Assembly (NCBI GenBank): GCA_038030265.1
Contig: CM075937.1
Span: forward strand, 5,332,001 to 5,396,000
Length of the DNA stretch: 64,000 bases
Source of the DNA: Corythucha ciliata
Taxonomy: Eukaryota > Arthropoda > Insecta > Hemiptera > Tingidae
Direction: 5' to 3'
Made by a program: the position numbers and the translations under genes. The notes below the pieces were generated by a model. The model searched no databases. It saw only the letters and a program-made list of their open reading frames with translations, and was not told the DNA's origin. Positions 54,384 through 64,000 of this stretch are shown one piece after another. The first letter of the stretch is position 1. Each line of letters starts with the position of its first letter.

Positions 54384-57300
54384 TCAAAGCTCGGACACTT
54401 TCTGTTTGTGTTTGACAAATGCAATGGCGGCCAACTCTTTGCACAGCTCCTCGACTACGACCACATTTTCAAAATCTCTTTGGTTTGGATCCCTGGAAAT
54501 ACATAACCAAAATCGTTCGATAAATGTTTAAAAAAAAACAAAAGCAAAGAGAATTACTTCGGGTCGGCAGCTGGTGACCGATCGCTGGTAAGTCGCACAC
54601 GGGTCGCTTTCAACTGTGCCTCATAATCGGGAATGGCCATGAGTCGCGAAGCTAGTTCAGTGGTGATACGGTGAAGTACGGAATGTAGCGTGTTGGCTTC
54701 TGGGACTAATTTTTCAACGGCCGTTTCAAGCGTGTATTTTGACAGAAGAGGTTCGGGTCGAAGACAGACTTTACTCACAATACCCGTGAGTACGAGATTC
54801 ACTTCGTAGGACTTTATAAAAAATTCTTTTTTGTTAGTAACACGCAAGATGGGCCATCTTTAAACAAACAATTTTCACCTGATGTGGTATGTTAGCCAAG
54901 GAGTTGAAAAGCGCCCTTAGAAATGGTCCTTCGTAGAATAAATCACGGCGTGAACTCTGAACAGACGATTTATTAACAGTGGAAAATTCTTGCGGCGTCA
55001 CGCTATTCAACGAAGAGCAAACGATTTTATATTGTCTTTGCGATTCAGCTATGTACTGTTCATAGCCATTTGATTCGGAGCTACGAATTCCCACCGGAAC
55101 TAAGTTAACGAAGCTAAAACCATTAAAAAAAGTCATTCACAGTCATTACGATAGAATGCAATATTTTCTTTCACCTGTTGATGATTCTCTCTATCCTACT
55201 GAGATTGATGACAGCGTCGCTCGAATGTGGGTCGTCTGTGTCATTCAATTTTATGTCTAGAAAACTACCATCTTCCACATAGTTCAACAGAAGACATCGG
55301 ATGACGTGAAGATCACCCTTATCCAAAATTGCCTGGAAGTAATTTCCTCCATTACCAAATGTTTCATCTCCTTTCTAATGTTGATAGGTTGATAGAGTGT
55401 TACTACCGCTATGAGATGGTCCAACAACCATAGAATAATAAGTACACCTGAACCCGAGACCAGAAGCGTACCAAAGTACGGTGGGGGGGCGGTCCGTCTC
55501 AGGCCCCCAAAAATCATAAAGATGGAAAAATGAGACTTTGTAGGTATTATGTTCATGGATGAAGGTACGTGAAAAGGAGTTTTAATATTACGGTGATTTG
55601 ACTCCTTTCAACGATTTCAGTCCATCCGACCTGGACAATAGAAAGTTGAAAGGTGCTCGGCAAATTATGAATGTCTAAATACTCGATTCAGCCCACTAAA
55701 ATGCTATTCTGAAAGCTGAAAAATTGAGAAATGTACGTCTTCTTAGCACGCTCTTCGCGAAAAATTGAGACGGCGGCGGCGTAGCGCACTGAAGTGCTGT
55801 TCTTGTGGGCAAATGCGCGGCACAATGTTTGAATAAACCGCTAACATTCGAGGCTAAAACAGTGAAAAAGCGCCCATTCGCCGTTTCCCGATGCATTTTC
55901 CAGACCAAAACTGAGGAAAAATTGCTGATTCGCCTTAAGGAATAAAACGCTAATGTGCTGTTCTTGGGTCAAGTCGGCGGCTAAAATTGAGAAAAAGGGC
56001 TAATTCGCGGTTAGTAGTGAGAGAAATACCTAATTCGTAGTTGAATTATCGAAGTTGAAAAAAATCGCTAATTCGTCGGATAAAAACGCTGGATACCTGC
56101 GGCTAAGTTGAGAAAATAGCTAATTCATAAACAGAAATGAGAAAAGGCGCTATTTCAAGGTTGAAATTGAGAAAAAGTGCTAAATCACAGCTAAAATTTA
56201 GGAAAATCGTTAATTTACCGGGTAAAAACGCTACTTTGCAGTTTAAGTTGGAAAAAAGGGCTAATGCGCTGATAAAATTGACAAAAACACTAATTCGCGG
56301 ATAGAATGAAGGAAAATAACTTATTAATGGCCAAAAAACCCTACTTCGTTGGTAAAGTTGAGAAAATCGCTAATTCTTGGATAGAAGTGAGAAAAGGCGC
56401 CAACTCACGGTCATTATTCAGAAAAAGCGCTTAATCACGGACAAAAAGTGAGAAAAATTGCTGATTCGCCGGGTAAAAACCTATACTTTGCGGCATTGGA
56501 AAAAATCGCGGATGAATAAATTGACGAAAACACTAATTCGCGACTTAAATTGCCAAATTCGCTAATTCATGGTCTAAATGGAGAAAAACGCTAATTCGCA
56601 GTTAAAATTTAGCAAAATCACTAATGCGCTGCATACACTGAGAAAAAGGGTTAATTCGTGGTGCGAGGAAGAGGGGTACGACACATTTTCAGGGGGACAA
56701 TTTTTCTTGTTATTTGTAAACAAAAAATGTTAGAGTGCCCTAATCACAAGCTTCTAAATTAGGGATTGACGTAATTTCCTCTCGTATCATCTATCCCCTA
56801 TTGAAGAACTTTGAAATTTATTTACAAATCACCAAATGCACCAATCGGGCTGCAACTACCATTGATATACTTCTGTCCATGTGCCAATTCACCGGCATAC
56901 TTTTCTCCCAAATCAGACATTCATGCAAGTTCCCCATTATGCAAAAATTTGTCAGAAGACATGGGAAGCTCTCGTGATCGGCTAGACCAGGTTTCCAGGT
57001 AAGAAAAAGTGCTAATTCATGGCTGAAAGTTGGGGAAAATTGCTTCGCGTCTGAAATTGTGAAAAGCACTAATGTCCTGTTCTTGGGTAGAGTCCGCGGC
57101 TAAAATTGATAAAAACCCGCTAATTCAACGTTAAAAGCGAAAAAAATACCAATTTGCAGCTAAAATTGTGAAAATCGCTTTCTCCGATAAAATTGGGGAA
57201 AAGCGCTAATTCACAACAGCCGTGAATTGATGAAAAATTTTCAATTTTACCTAAACTAGCAGGTAAAAGTAGGTAAAAGTGAAAACAATGCTTCCGTAGC

Positions 57301-60300
57301 TCGGAAGCAAAAATTAGCAACAGTTGATGCCAACAGTCAATCACCTGGGGGCTTATTCTCTAACTCTGAAGCAATAGCTTTCTCGAAGTCATATGTTTAT
57401 TTCATTGATTTTCTTCAAACAAATGAATGAAATAGACACATGACTGGCGAAAAAAATATTGCTTGTTGTTAGAGAATAGGCCCCCTGATTTCATTCAATT
57501 CCGTCGATTTCATGAATGAAAACATTATGACTTACTGTCGGTACTACTGTTGTTAAAGTTGTAGAACAAGCTCCAGTCGCTCCGGAGAAGAATTTTATGC
57601 AAATGGAAAACTATAAGTTTCAGCAGGTATTTTTTTTCAAATTTAAATTATTAATGTTAAAAAAAGCAAATCTTTTACTTTCAGCCACGAAATAGCGCTT
57701 CTTCCCCATTTTAGCCATATGAATCAGCTGCCTCTAGGAATCGCGAATTTATGTTCAGGGGCCCTATTCTCTAACAACAAGCAATATTTTTTTCGCCAGC
57801 CATGTGTCTATTTCATTCATTTGTTTGAAGAAACTTAATGAAATAAACATATGACTGCGAAAAAGCTATTGCTTCGGAGTTAGAGAATAGGCCCCCAGGT
57901 ACTCCTTTTTGCGCGGGCATAATCCCTGTTCCACAATTTCAGCTATGACTAGCCACAAGTAGAGCACATTAACGTTTTTTTTTTTTTAATTTTAGCCGTA
58001 AAAACTAGGGTCTCCATGCTCCGCGAACTAGCGGTTTTTCTAAATTTTAGCAACGATTTAGAGTTTTACCTCAATGTCTCCCACGAATATTAACGCTTTA
58101 CTTGAGCAGTACTAACCCAAGAATAGCACATTAGGGCGCCTTCTCAATTTTGGTACGTTTAGGGAACTACTGAAACGAATCGTCCAAAAGTAATGGAAAA
58201 TCAGACCATTTTAGACGCTGATTTCTTTTTGTAGAGGGGTTTTGGCCGGGGCCGTAAAAATTACCCTAAAAATCTGTCGCTTCCGAAATGTGGTCTGCAT
58301 CGAATATTCAGCCCCCAGAAGCTGCTGAGCACCTGCAACGTTCTATTCTTCTGTAGCTCGGACGGAATGAAAATCTTCGAAAGAAGCCAAATAGCCGTCC
58401 AACAGGATACGAAATCTTTCCAAATTCATGAACATAAAAGCATAAAAATCCCAATTTTCCGATCTTTAAGCTTTTCCCCTCTGAACCGTAACCCGGGGCA
58501 GTTCTAGTACTCTACTGCTCAAGTGTGAATCCTCCGCACCAAAAAATGACCTTCCAGAGGGCCCGACAGTCACTTTTTGGGGCTAAATTAATGGCACGGC
58601 CGAACCACGAGACTGTCCTATCGAAAGTACAGAACACAACTCACCTCAAACAATCCAACAGTCTCTAAAACAAGATCTTCATTATCACTGTTCCAGTTGA
58701 TGAGAAGGTGATGATACAATTTGTCGAGTCTTAATCCCAGGGCTTCTTTTTCACAAACAGCTCCCACAAGCCACTCTCCGAGAGCTGAACAAAAAAAAAA
58801 AGGAAAATAGCGATATTTTGACTGAAGTTATAGACAAAAGGAGAAAAAAAAACCTTTGATCATCAACGGTGAATTACACATTCTGAAGCATTTTGAAAGA
58901 ACAGCTATGGCCAGTGGTTGCCTCAGAGTATCCCAGTCAAAAATGTCGTCGAGGAAACGTTCTTTGAGATCACGGGCAAGGGCTTGCCCGATGGCAGGAT
59001 GAGCTTCCGACATGACTTGATCGTAAAAGTCGAGCCAGGCGAGAAATGTGGACAATTGCCGCGTCCCATGAATCATGACGGACTCAGGGGAGACTATTTC
59101 GATACTGAAAAAAGGGGGCAATTTAGGTTAGGTTAGGTTTTGAAAGGTTAGAAAAACAACCAACCCCCATGAGACGTGCAGGTCATCAACTATGTATGGT
59201 TCGGTGGTAATAGGGATGTCTTGGAATAATCCGTGAAGTCTAGACGTCATTTTTGAAGGGAATAACGTGTCTGACACAATAATTTCTGCGGCGCGAACGT
59301 CCGGTAGTGATACAAGCAGCATGACTATTTGACATGCCTTGACTCTGACGGTAGAATCCTGTAAAATAAGAATGTACGTTGAATTGGTCATGTAAGGCGA
59401 GGCTGGTCGACTTACAGGTGACTGGACGTATGACAGAGCGGCGTCAAGCAGTGGGAATTGAGCAGAGTCGTCAACAACAATAGATTTATTGTCATCCGAC
59501 GATGAGGACGATAAAGACTCATTGACGCAACTTTCAGGCGAAACGGGTGGTGGGATGAGACGAATCGATTTAGAGCGTACTGAAGTGACTAGGGGAGCGA
59601 ACAGAGGATTGTTCTGAGGAACGGTTGAACCGGCGTTGCTTATGTCGGAGAGGCAGGTAGATGAAATACAGCTCGTTCCCGAGGAACCGCATGAGCTTCG
59701 TCGTTTCCTTCGTGGAGTCGTAGCGCAACTTCCCTGGTTGTGTTTCAAAACTGTTAGAAAAACCTCTCAATCAACTGGGGTGAGGGGGAAAGCAACACTT
59801 ACCATACTGTTTGAGGTGAATACAGGAACAAGCTGGGGATTTCGTCGGATCACTCCGGCCAGCCCAAGAAGAAATTGAATCTCTCGAGTTTCAGCAGGGC
59901 CAGGAGTGGTTCCGTCACACAGTGCGACGAGACGATGAAGTGGCTGGAAGACACTCTGATGCCCTACGACTTGGGCTTTCATTCCCGTGAGGAATTTAGA
60001 CACGAATTGAAGAATGTAATGCTTGAGGCCAGTTGGTTCGTCTGAGGTAGCGAGCGATGCCAGAAGGTCGAGAAGATTATGTTGGAGCAAATATTCGAGA
60101 CAGGGCCCAGGTCGCCCTGATTCCCAAGTAAGGTCATCCTCTTTTATTAGAATCTACAAATAAAGGATAAGGAACTGCCTTCTTAGTACTCCTAAACGCA
60201 CCAACGATTACCTTAAGTAATTCGTCCAATCTGGCTGGAATGTTTGTCAGTTCGACAGGAATACATTTATTTTTCGTGACGTCCAAGTAATTTTTCATAA

Positions 60301-60460
60301 GCCTTTTCCAGTGGTAGGCGAAATCTTCATGAAGAGGAGGAGGTGGTGCAAGCTTCAGCCGAAAGGTAGAAATGAATATAAACGAAGGCACAGATAACAA
60401 ATTTCACACACTTACAACGTCGACGGCATTTTGAAGAGCAGAAGAAAATCTTCCAAGCAT
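54384..60460 (-). CDS. FHIP2: FHIP2/FAM160B family protein (FTS-Hook-interacting), 731 aa
   Basis: A scaffold that in other animals links FTS/Hook or related dynein adaptors to membrane cargo. Eleven exons on the minus strand, written high to low: 60460-60416, 60352-60212, 60153-59803, 59733-59416, 59358-59165, 59104-58854, 58784-58645, 55332-55175, 55113-54879, 54811-54558, 54492-54384. Phases agree and the sum is 731 codons plus stop (human FHIP2A is 765 aa). Landmarks: start MLGRFSSALQNAVDV, EDFAYHWKRLMKNYL, EIQFLLGLAGVIRRNPQLV, a Ser-rich linker (residues about 190-260), VKACQIVMLLVSLPD, FLAWLDFYDQVM, IINSFVNLVP, FYEGPFLRALFNSL, and the end ELCKELAAIAFVKHKQK. For exon 4 the first possible AG (after 59750) gives a stop, so the acceptor CCAG before 59733 is preferred. 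The 3.3-kb intron 7 is full of repeats. Confidence 0.93.
56697..56942. mobile_element. MITE (family 1, copy 3, truncated, inverted)
   Basis: Reverse-complement match to the left two thirds of 111-560, ending CATTCATGCAAGTTCCCCATT at about 56938. The other terminus is missing. Confidence 0.65.
57346..57486. mobile_element. Hairpin MITE (family 2, copy 1)
   Basis: GGGGGCTTATTCTCTAAC at the left pairs with GTTAGAGAATAGGCCCCC at the right. The interior also folds (AAGCAATA / TATTGCTT; CATATG-TTTATTTCATT / AATGAAATAGACACATG). Nearly the whole element is one imperfect palindrome. Confidence 0.8.
57757..57897. mobile_element. Hairpin MITE (family 2, copy 2)
   Basis: Same element as 57346-57486 in the opposite orientation: GGGGCCCTATTCTCTAAC at the left, GTTAGAGAATAGGCCCCC at the right. 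About 270 bp separate the two copies. Confidence 0.8.
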
Positions 60461-60608
60461 GGCTTAAAACATGATTTTCATAAGACGTTGTACTAAGGAC
60501 TTAATTATGATCGCCAATTTGACATTTTGACAAAACCGATAACCGATAACACTATTGTAGCCTTCCTTAAACTAACCTTCTGTTCTGCCTGACAAGAAAC
60601 CCGGGAAG
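60461..60608. promoter_or_regulatory. Shared 148-bp divergent promoter region of FHIP2 and ABITRAM
   Basis: Only 148 bp lie between the two opposed start codons, including both 5' UTRs. No TATA box. A direct repeat AACCGATAACCGATAAC is at about 60535-60550. The arrangement implies a bidirectional, probably housekeeping-type promoter; which strand the repeat serves is unknown. Confidence 0.6.
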
Positions 60609-60845
60609 ATGATGGAAGTCGACGCTCAAAATTACATTCCTCCGCCGATCGAACAGTCCTTCGACCAAGAGGATTACTCGAGCGTTGTTAAGCGATACTA
60701 CACTCAGCGATACATCCGAAACGTCAGGCACAAAGGTGACGACTACTGCATTCTCATACACTCGAATCGGGTATGCCTCGTCACGCTGGCTCCATCGCAC
60801 GAGCTTTTGAAAAATGATTCTCAAGTGGAACACGTCGAATTCCAG
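60609..60845 (+). CDS. ABITRAM: ABITRAM (FAM206A/Simiate), first coding exon
   Basis: The exon runs from ATG 60609 (ATGATG; either Met possible) to the GTAAGA donor at 60846, 79 codons, phase 0. It matches the N-terminal half of the actin-binding transcription modulator family: VVKRYYTQRYIRNV, then DDYCILIHSNRVCLVTLAPS (human has DHCILQHSNRICVITLAES), then a hydrophobic EHVEFQ end. The family protein is about 180 residues, so the remaining exon(s) must lie downstream. None is recognisable up to 64000, which is repeat-rich, so the next intron is large or the gene is cut by the window edge. Confidence 0.85.
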
Positions 60846-61194
60846 GTAAGAGAACTTTTCAATCCACAGTTTGACCTTTCCAATTTGTTATCCTCACCAT
60901 GAGCATCATAGGGAATCAACCGGGTTATGTGACTTACATCACTATTGAAGCCCTTAAGATAGACCCGGTCGTCAGGGAAGAGAGCCAGACGCTCCGTAAA
61001 TGAAAAAGCGTGTTAATAATGCATCCCGTGAAGCCAAAAATCCGCGGTCTACCGGTAGCGGTAGCAGGCCAAAAAACGGCTAAGGTTGTCAACTCGAAAT
61101 TTGACCAGAGGCTACAGGCTACAGATAGTATGATTTATCAAGCCTTCAAAATGGCTATCTGCACCGAAAAATGGCCAAACATGGCTATTCGCGC
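60846..61194. other. ABITRAM intron start, unassigned
   Basis: No further ABITRAM exon is recognised here. Near 61130-61190 decayed family C-like phrases occur (AAAATGGCTATCTGCACCGA). Confidence 0.4.
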
Positions 61195-61400
61195 CCATTT
61201 GCCACTTCCTCAATTTTAGCTGCAAATGAGCGCTTATTCTCAATTTCATCCGTGAATTAACTATTTTTCTCAATTTTAGCCGTGATTTCCTCATTTTAGT
61301 CGCTAATAAGCGATTTTTATACATTTAATGCGCGAATTTGGAGTTTTTCACAATTTTTGCGACAAATCAGCGTTTTATATCAATTTTAGCCGCGAATTCG
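61195..61400. repeat. Family A satellite (short block)
   Basis: CTCAATTTTAGCTGCAAATGA, TCAATTTTAGCCGTGA and TCAATTTTAGCCGCGAATT units at roughly 31-35-bp spacing. Confidence 0.65.
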
Positions 61401-62329
61401 GGCATCTTGAAAGAAAAGTATCCTGCTTTATTTATTTTTTAAAATTTTTGTATAAATATTATCTGTACGTAATTTTGTAATTTGAAAACCCATCCGAAGA
61501 AAAAGTCCTGGGCACGCCTCTGCCCTAGTGACTCATAAATCGCGTTTGGTGCAGATCGGAACACTTGGAGAAAATTGACCAATATTTTCGCCCACCATGG
61601 GACATTTTGGCGAAAAAGGCCAAAATGCAGAAACGGATGAAACCTCTTATGTCAGCGTTTTTCAACACGGGGAATCGGAAAATCGAAACCTATTTTCCAT
61701 CGGATGAGCCGTTGAAAAAGTTCTCCCTGTGATTACGGCGATTTTAGCCGCTTCGGTCCGTTCTCCGGGGCCACATGAATTTTCCAGTGGGAAGCGGCTA
61801 CGTTATCATCAGCCCGGAATTCTTAGGAAAAGCCTCGCCGCAGGCGGACCTCGCTAGCCCACGGTGGAGAGGCCAAATTTGGCCGAAACCAAGGACAACG
61901 CGAAACGGTTTGTTATTTTGATCTCTTTGAGGGGGCTGACGCCCCCTTAGGGGCTGTTTTGGCTTGACCGCCTGTAGTTCTCAATTCAGCATGGTCGGAG
62001 GGCCTCTAAACCAGCATACAGCTCAAATCGAAGCATTTTGAAGAATGTTCCAAAACGCTCACTTTTAGCAACTTTGAGGGGGCTGTCGCCATCTCAGCAT
62101 TGCCCTAGGGGCTCATAAATAGTGTGTCCTGATTCTGTCAAATGTTCATCACGAATTCATGAAGATTTAAGACACCTACCACTAGGGTTGCCCGATCTCC
62201 GGTTTTCGAACCCGATCACCGGGCAAAACATCTTTCGCTTTAGTTGAGGAAGTAACAAAAAAATCCCCTCCTAAAAAAAAAATACACCGTCCCCAGTTTC
62301 ATATGCTCATCGGCAATTATTGCAACATT
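61401..62329. other. Unassigned sequence
   Basis: No gene is recognised. Two related phrases, CTTTGAGGGGGCTGACGCCC (about 61926) and TTTGAGGGGGCTGTCGCC (about 62072), suggest a local ~150-bp duplication. The first can fold through GGGGGC/GCCCCC. Confidence 0.35.
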
Positions 62330-63580
62330 GCTGACGCGGTGATAACTTTGGATAAAACCCTAATATTCGTGCTGCGAGAAAGCGCTGATTTGTGGTCTCA
62401 TGATGTGACTGCCTGATCAAAATGTGAAGAAACCGTTGATCCACGGTACATGGAGGTCATTCTACGGCTAAAATGTAGAAATCAATGCAAAAGTGTTGTT
62501 TTGGGGCTAAGATTGAGAAAATACGCTACTAATTCAAGGCTGTACAAGAGATACAAAATCGCGAGTCAAAAACAACGTAGTCTAGTCAATCGGTAATTCC
62601 ACGTGGACAAAAATCTCGTCTTTGATCGCCGGGCGGAAATCTCCAAAAGGCCATTACCTCAAGTCTCAAATTGTAACTTTTACGTAGCGTTAAACTATGG
62701 CCTTTTCCTTATTTTTAGCCATGAATCCCCGTTATTTCCACACCTTATTACGCCGCGAATTCATGATACCCTCGGTGACCGCAAATGAGTGTTTTTTGTC
62801 AACTTTACCAGCAAATTAAAGCGGGTAAAGCTTTTTTCAATTTTGGTCGCGTGTAACGTTTTTCTAAATTTCAGCCATGGATTAAGGATTTTGCCCCTCC
62901 CCCCAATAGTTATGAATATGCCTTTTTTATCAACTTTAGCAGCAAAGTAGCGATTTTTTCAATTGTTTAGCAGGAAATTAGCACTTTTCTTAGTTTGAGC
63001 TGAAAATTAGTGTTTCCTCAATATTACCCGGAAAATACCAGGGTTTTCTACATTTTTGTTCTTCTACATTTCGTGGTTGCGAGTGGTTTTTCAAACACCC
63101 TGCATAGCCAAGATTTTTCCATTTGTCTCAATTTTAGTTTGGCCCTCAAAAGGAGCGTATTTAAATTGGAAATTTCACAATTCTTTATCCGCGATTGTGA
63201 TCTTGATTTGATTTTCCTCAAGTTTAGCCACGAACTAGTGCGTTTTTTTTCTTTCTTTTTCAATTTTAGCAGCGTAGTAGCGCTTCTAAGCAGTGAATTC
63301 GGGAATTTTCTCGATTTTAGGCACCAATTGGCACTTTCCTCTATTTTTGCTGGCAAATTAGCCATTTTTTCATTGTTAGCGCCGGGAATTACCTTTTTTC
63401 CCCAATATGAGCCGAAAATTATGGTTTTTTTGTTTTGTTTTTAAATTTTTTTAATTTATGCCCCGCTAATTAGTGATTTCTTTCAATATTAGATGCGTTT
63501 TTTTTACATTTCAGTCCCGCATTTGCATTTTTTCTTCAACTTTTACTGTGGATTAGCGTTTTTGTTTTCAGTTTTAGCTC
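62330..63580. repeat. Family A satellite array at the right edge
   Basis: Decayed units with TTTTAGCC, AATTAGCG and TTTCTCAATTTTAGCAGC cores. The first part (to about 62560) is in the GCTAATTC orientation and the rest in the complement. Hydrophobic open frames at 63010-63444 (+) arise from the T-rich repeat. Confidence 0.65.
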
Positions 63581-64000
63581 GAACAGTCGATCGGAAGTTA
63601 CGCATTTGTTTTTTGTGGTCTTCAATTTAATAGTCCAGGAGCAGATTCAAGAAAAATAGCAAAATCGTGCACTTTTGAGTCGAGCTTTCAAACTTTGCAG
63701 GCGTGTTCTAGGTGGATGATGAGTTGATTTTAAGATTGGAGGCAATCGCGACATCGCATAGGACGGCTGTTATTCAAGGTAGCCGTTGGAAATTTTAGTA
63801 TTTCCTCCGTTTCAGCGCTTTTTTCAAACTCTTTCCGGGTTGAAGCGCTGTTAAGAACTACATTAGACTGCCCTCAGTTCGAAAACAACCATTGGAGCGA
63901 TCAATTAATCCCTCATGTGGATCATGCAGCAGCTTCTTTTACGCATCTTTACATAAAAAAATGATTTTCCATGCTCGCCGAATTTGGATACTAAGGGCAT
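63581..64000. other. Unassigned right edge
   Basis: No gene or known repeat is recognised; probably still ABITRAM intron or intergenic. Confidence 0.3.

Larger units (their letters stand above)
55333..58644. repeat. FHIP2 intron 7: family A arrays with embedded MITEs
   Basis: Family A units occupy about 55830-56680, 57000-57240 and 57670-58140, mostly as GCTAATTCGCGGCTAAAAT followed by TGAGAAAA. They switch to the complement form after 57670. MITE copies interrupt them at about 56697-56942, 57346-57486 and 57757-57897. 55333-55830 and 58140-58644 are unassigned intron. Confidence 0.7.

Noticed and set aside
63010..63444. 144-aa hydrophobic + frame
   Set aside because: Its Phe/Leu/Ser-rich sequence comes from T-rich family A satellite units; no conserved motif.

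Overview
This window reads as animal nuclear DNA, most likely from an arthropod. The genes are split by GT-AG introns, many only 55-75 bp long and a few of 3-7 kb. The longest gene is a PDGF/VEGF-receptor (PVR) type receptor tyrosine kinase with seven Ig domains. A tiny secreted cuticle- or neuropeptide-like gene, a tRNA-derived SINE, jockey-like LINE pieces, a Penelope-like remnant and many hairpin MITEs also fit an arthropod or crustacean. I cannot name the species.

Layout. 1-10.9 kb is repeat-dominated: MITEs, a fold-back element, a DDE-transposase relic, a SINE and a minisatellite. 10.95-29.54 kb on the + strand is the PVR-like kinase in 25 coding exons; only its signal-peptide exon(s) are missing. 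Its two giant introns (12.7-18.2 kb and 21.4-28.5 kb) are filled with short-period satellite arrays, MITEs and a dead LINE. 29.98-31.9 kb on the - strand holds a tentative small multi-exon gene and a multi-membrane-span, gustatory-receptor-like fragment. 31.97-32.95 kb is an inverted-repeat element carrying a Penelope GIY-YIG remnant. 33-40.4 kb is repeats. 40.50-40.78 kb is a complete two-exon gene for a 61-residue secreted peptide with a TATA box. 41-52.5 kb is again repeats, including a 1.66-kb Mutator-like (MULE/FLYWCH) element with an 8-bp target duplication, inserted in another repeat, and a 900-bp satellite of 20-bp units.

The right end is the gene-rich part. Sialic acid synthase (NANS, +, 52.55-53.88 kb, 359 aa, five exons) is convergent with FHIP2/FAM160B (-, 60.46-54.38 kb, 731 aa, eleven exons). 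FHIP2 is divergent, across only 148 bp, from the first exon of ABITRAM (+, 60.61 kb).

The genes are not an operon and show no obvious functional link. PVR acts in growth-factor signalling at the membrane, NANS in cytosolic sialic acid synthesis, FHIP2 in dynein-cargo adaptation, and ABITRAM in nuclear or actin-associated regulation. The most unusual material is the non-coding part. Four families of 20-35-bp degenerate tandem repeats occur in many separate blocks, in both orientations and inside introns, alongside several unrelated fold-back elements.
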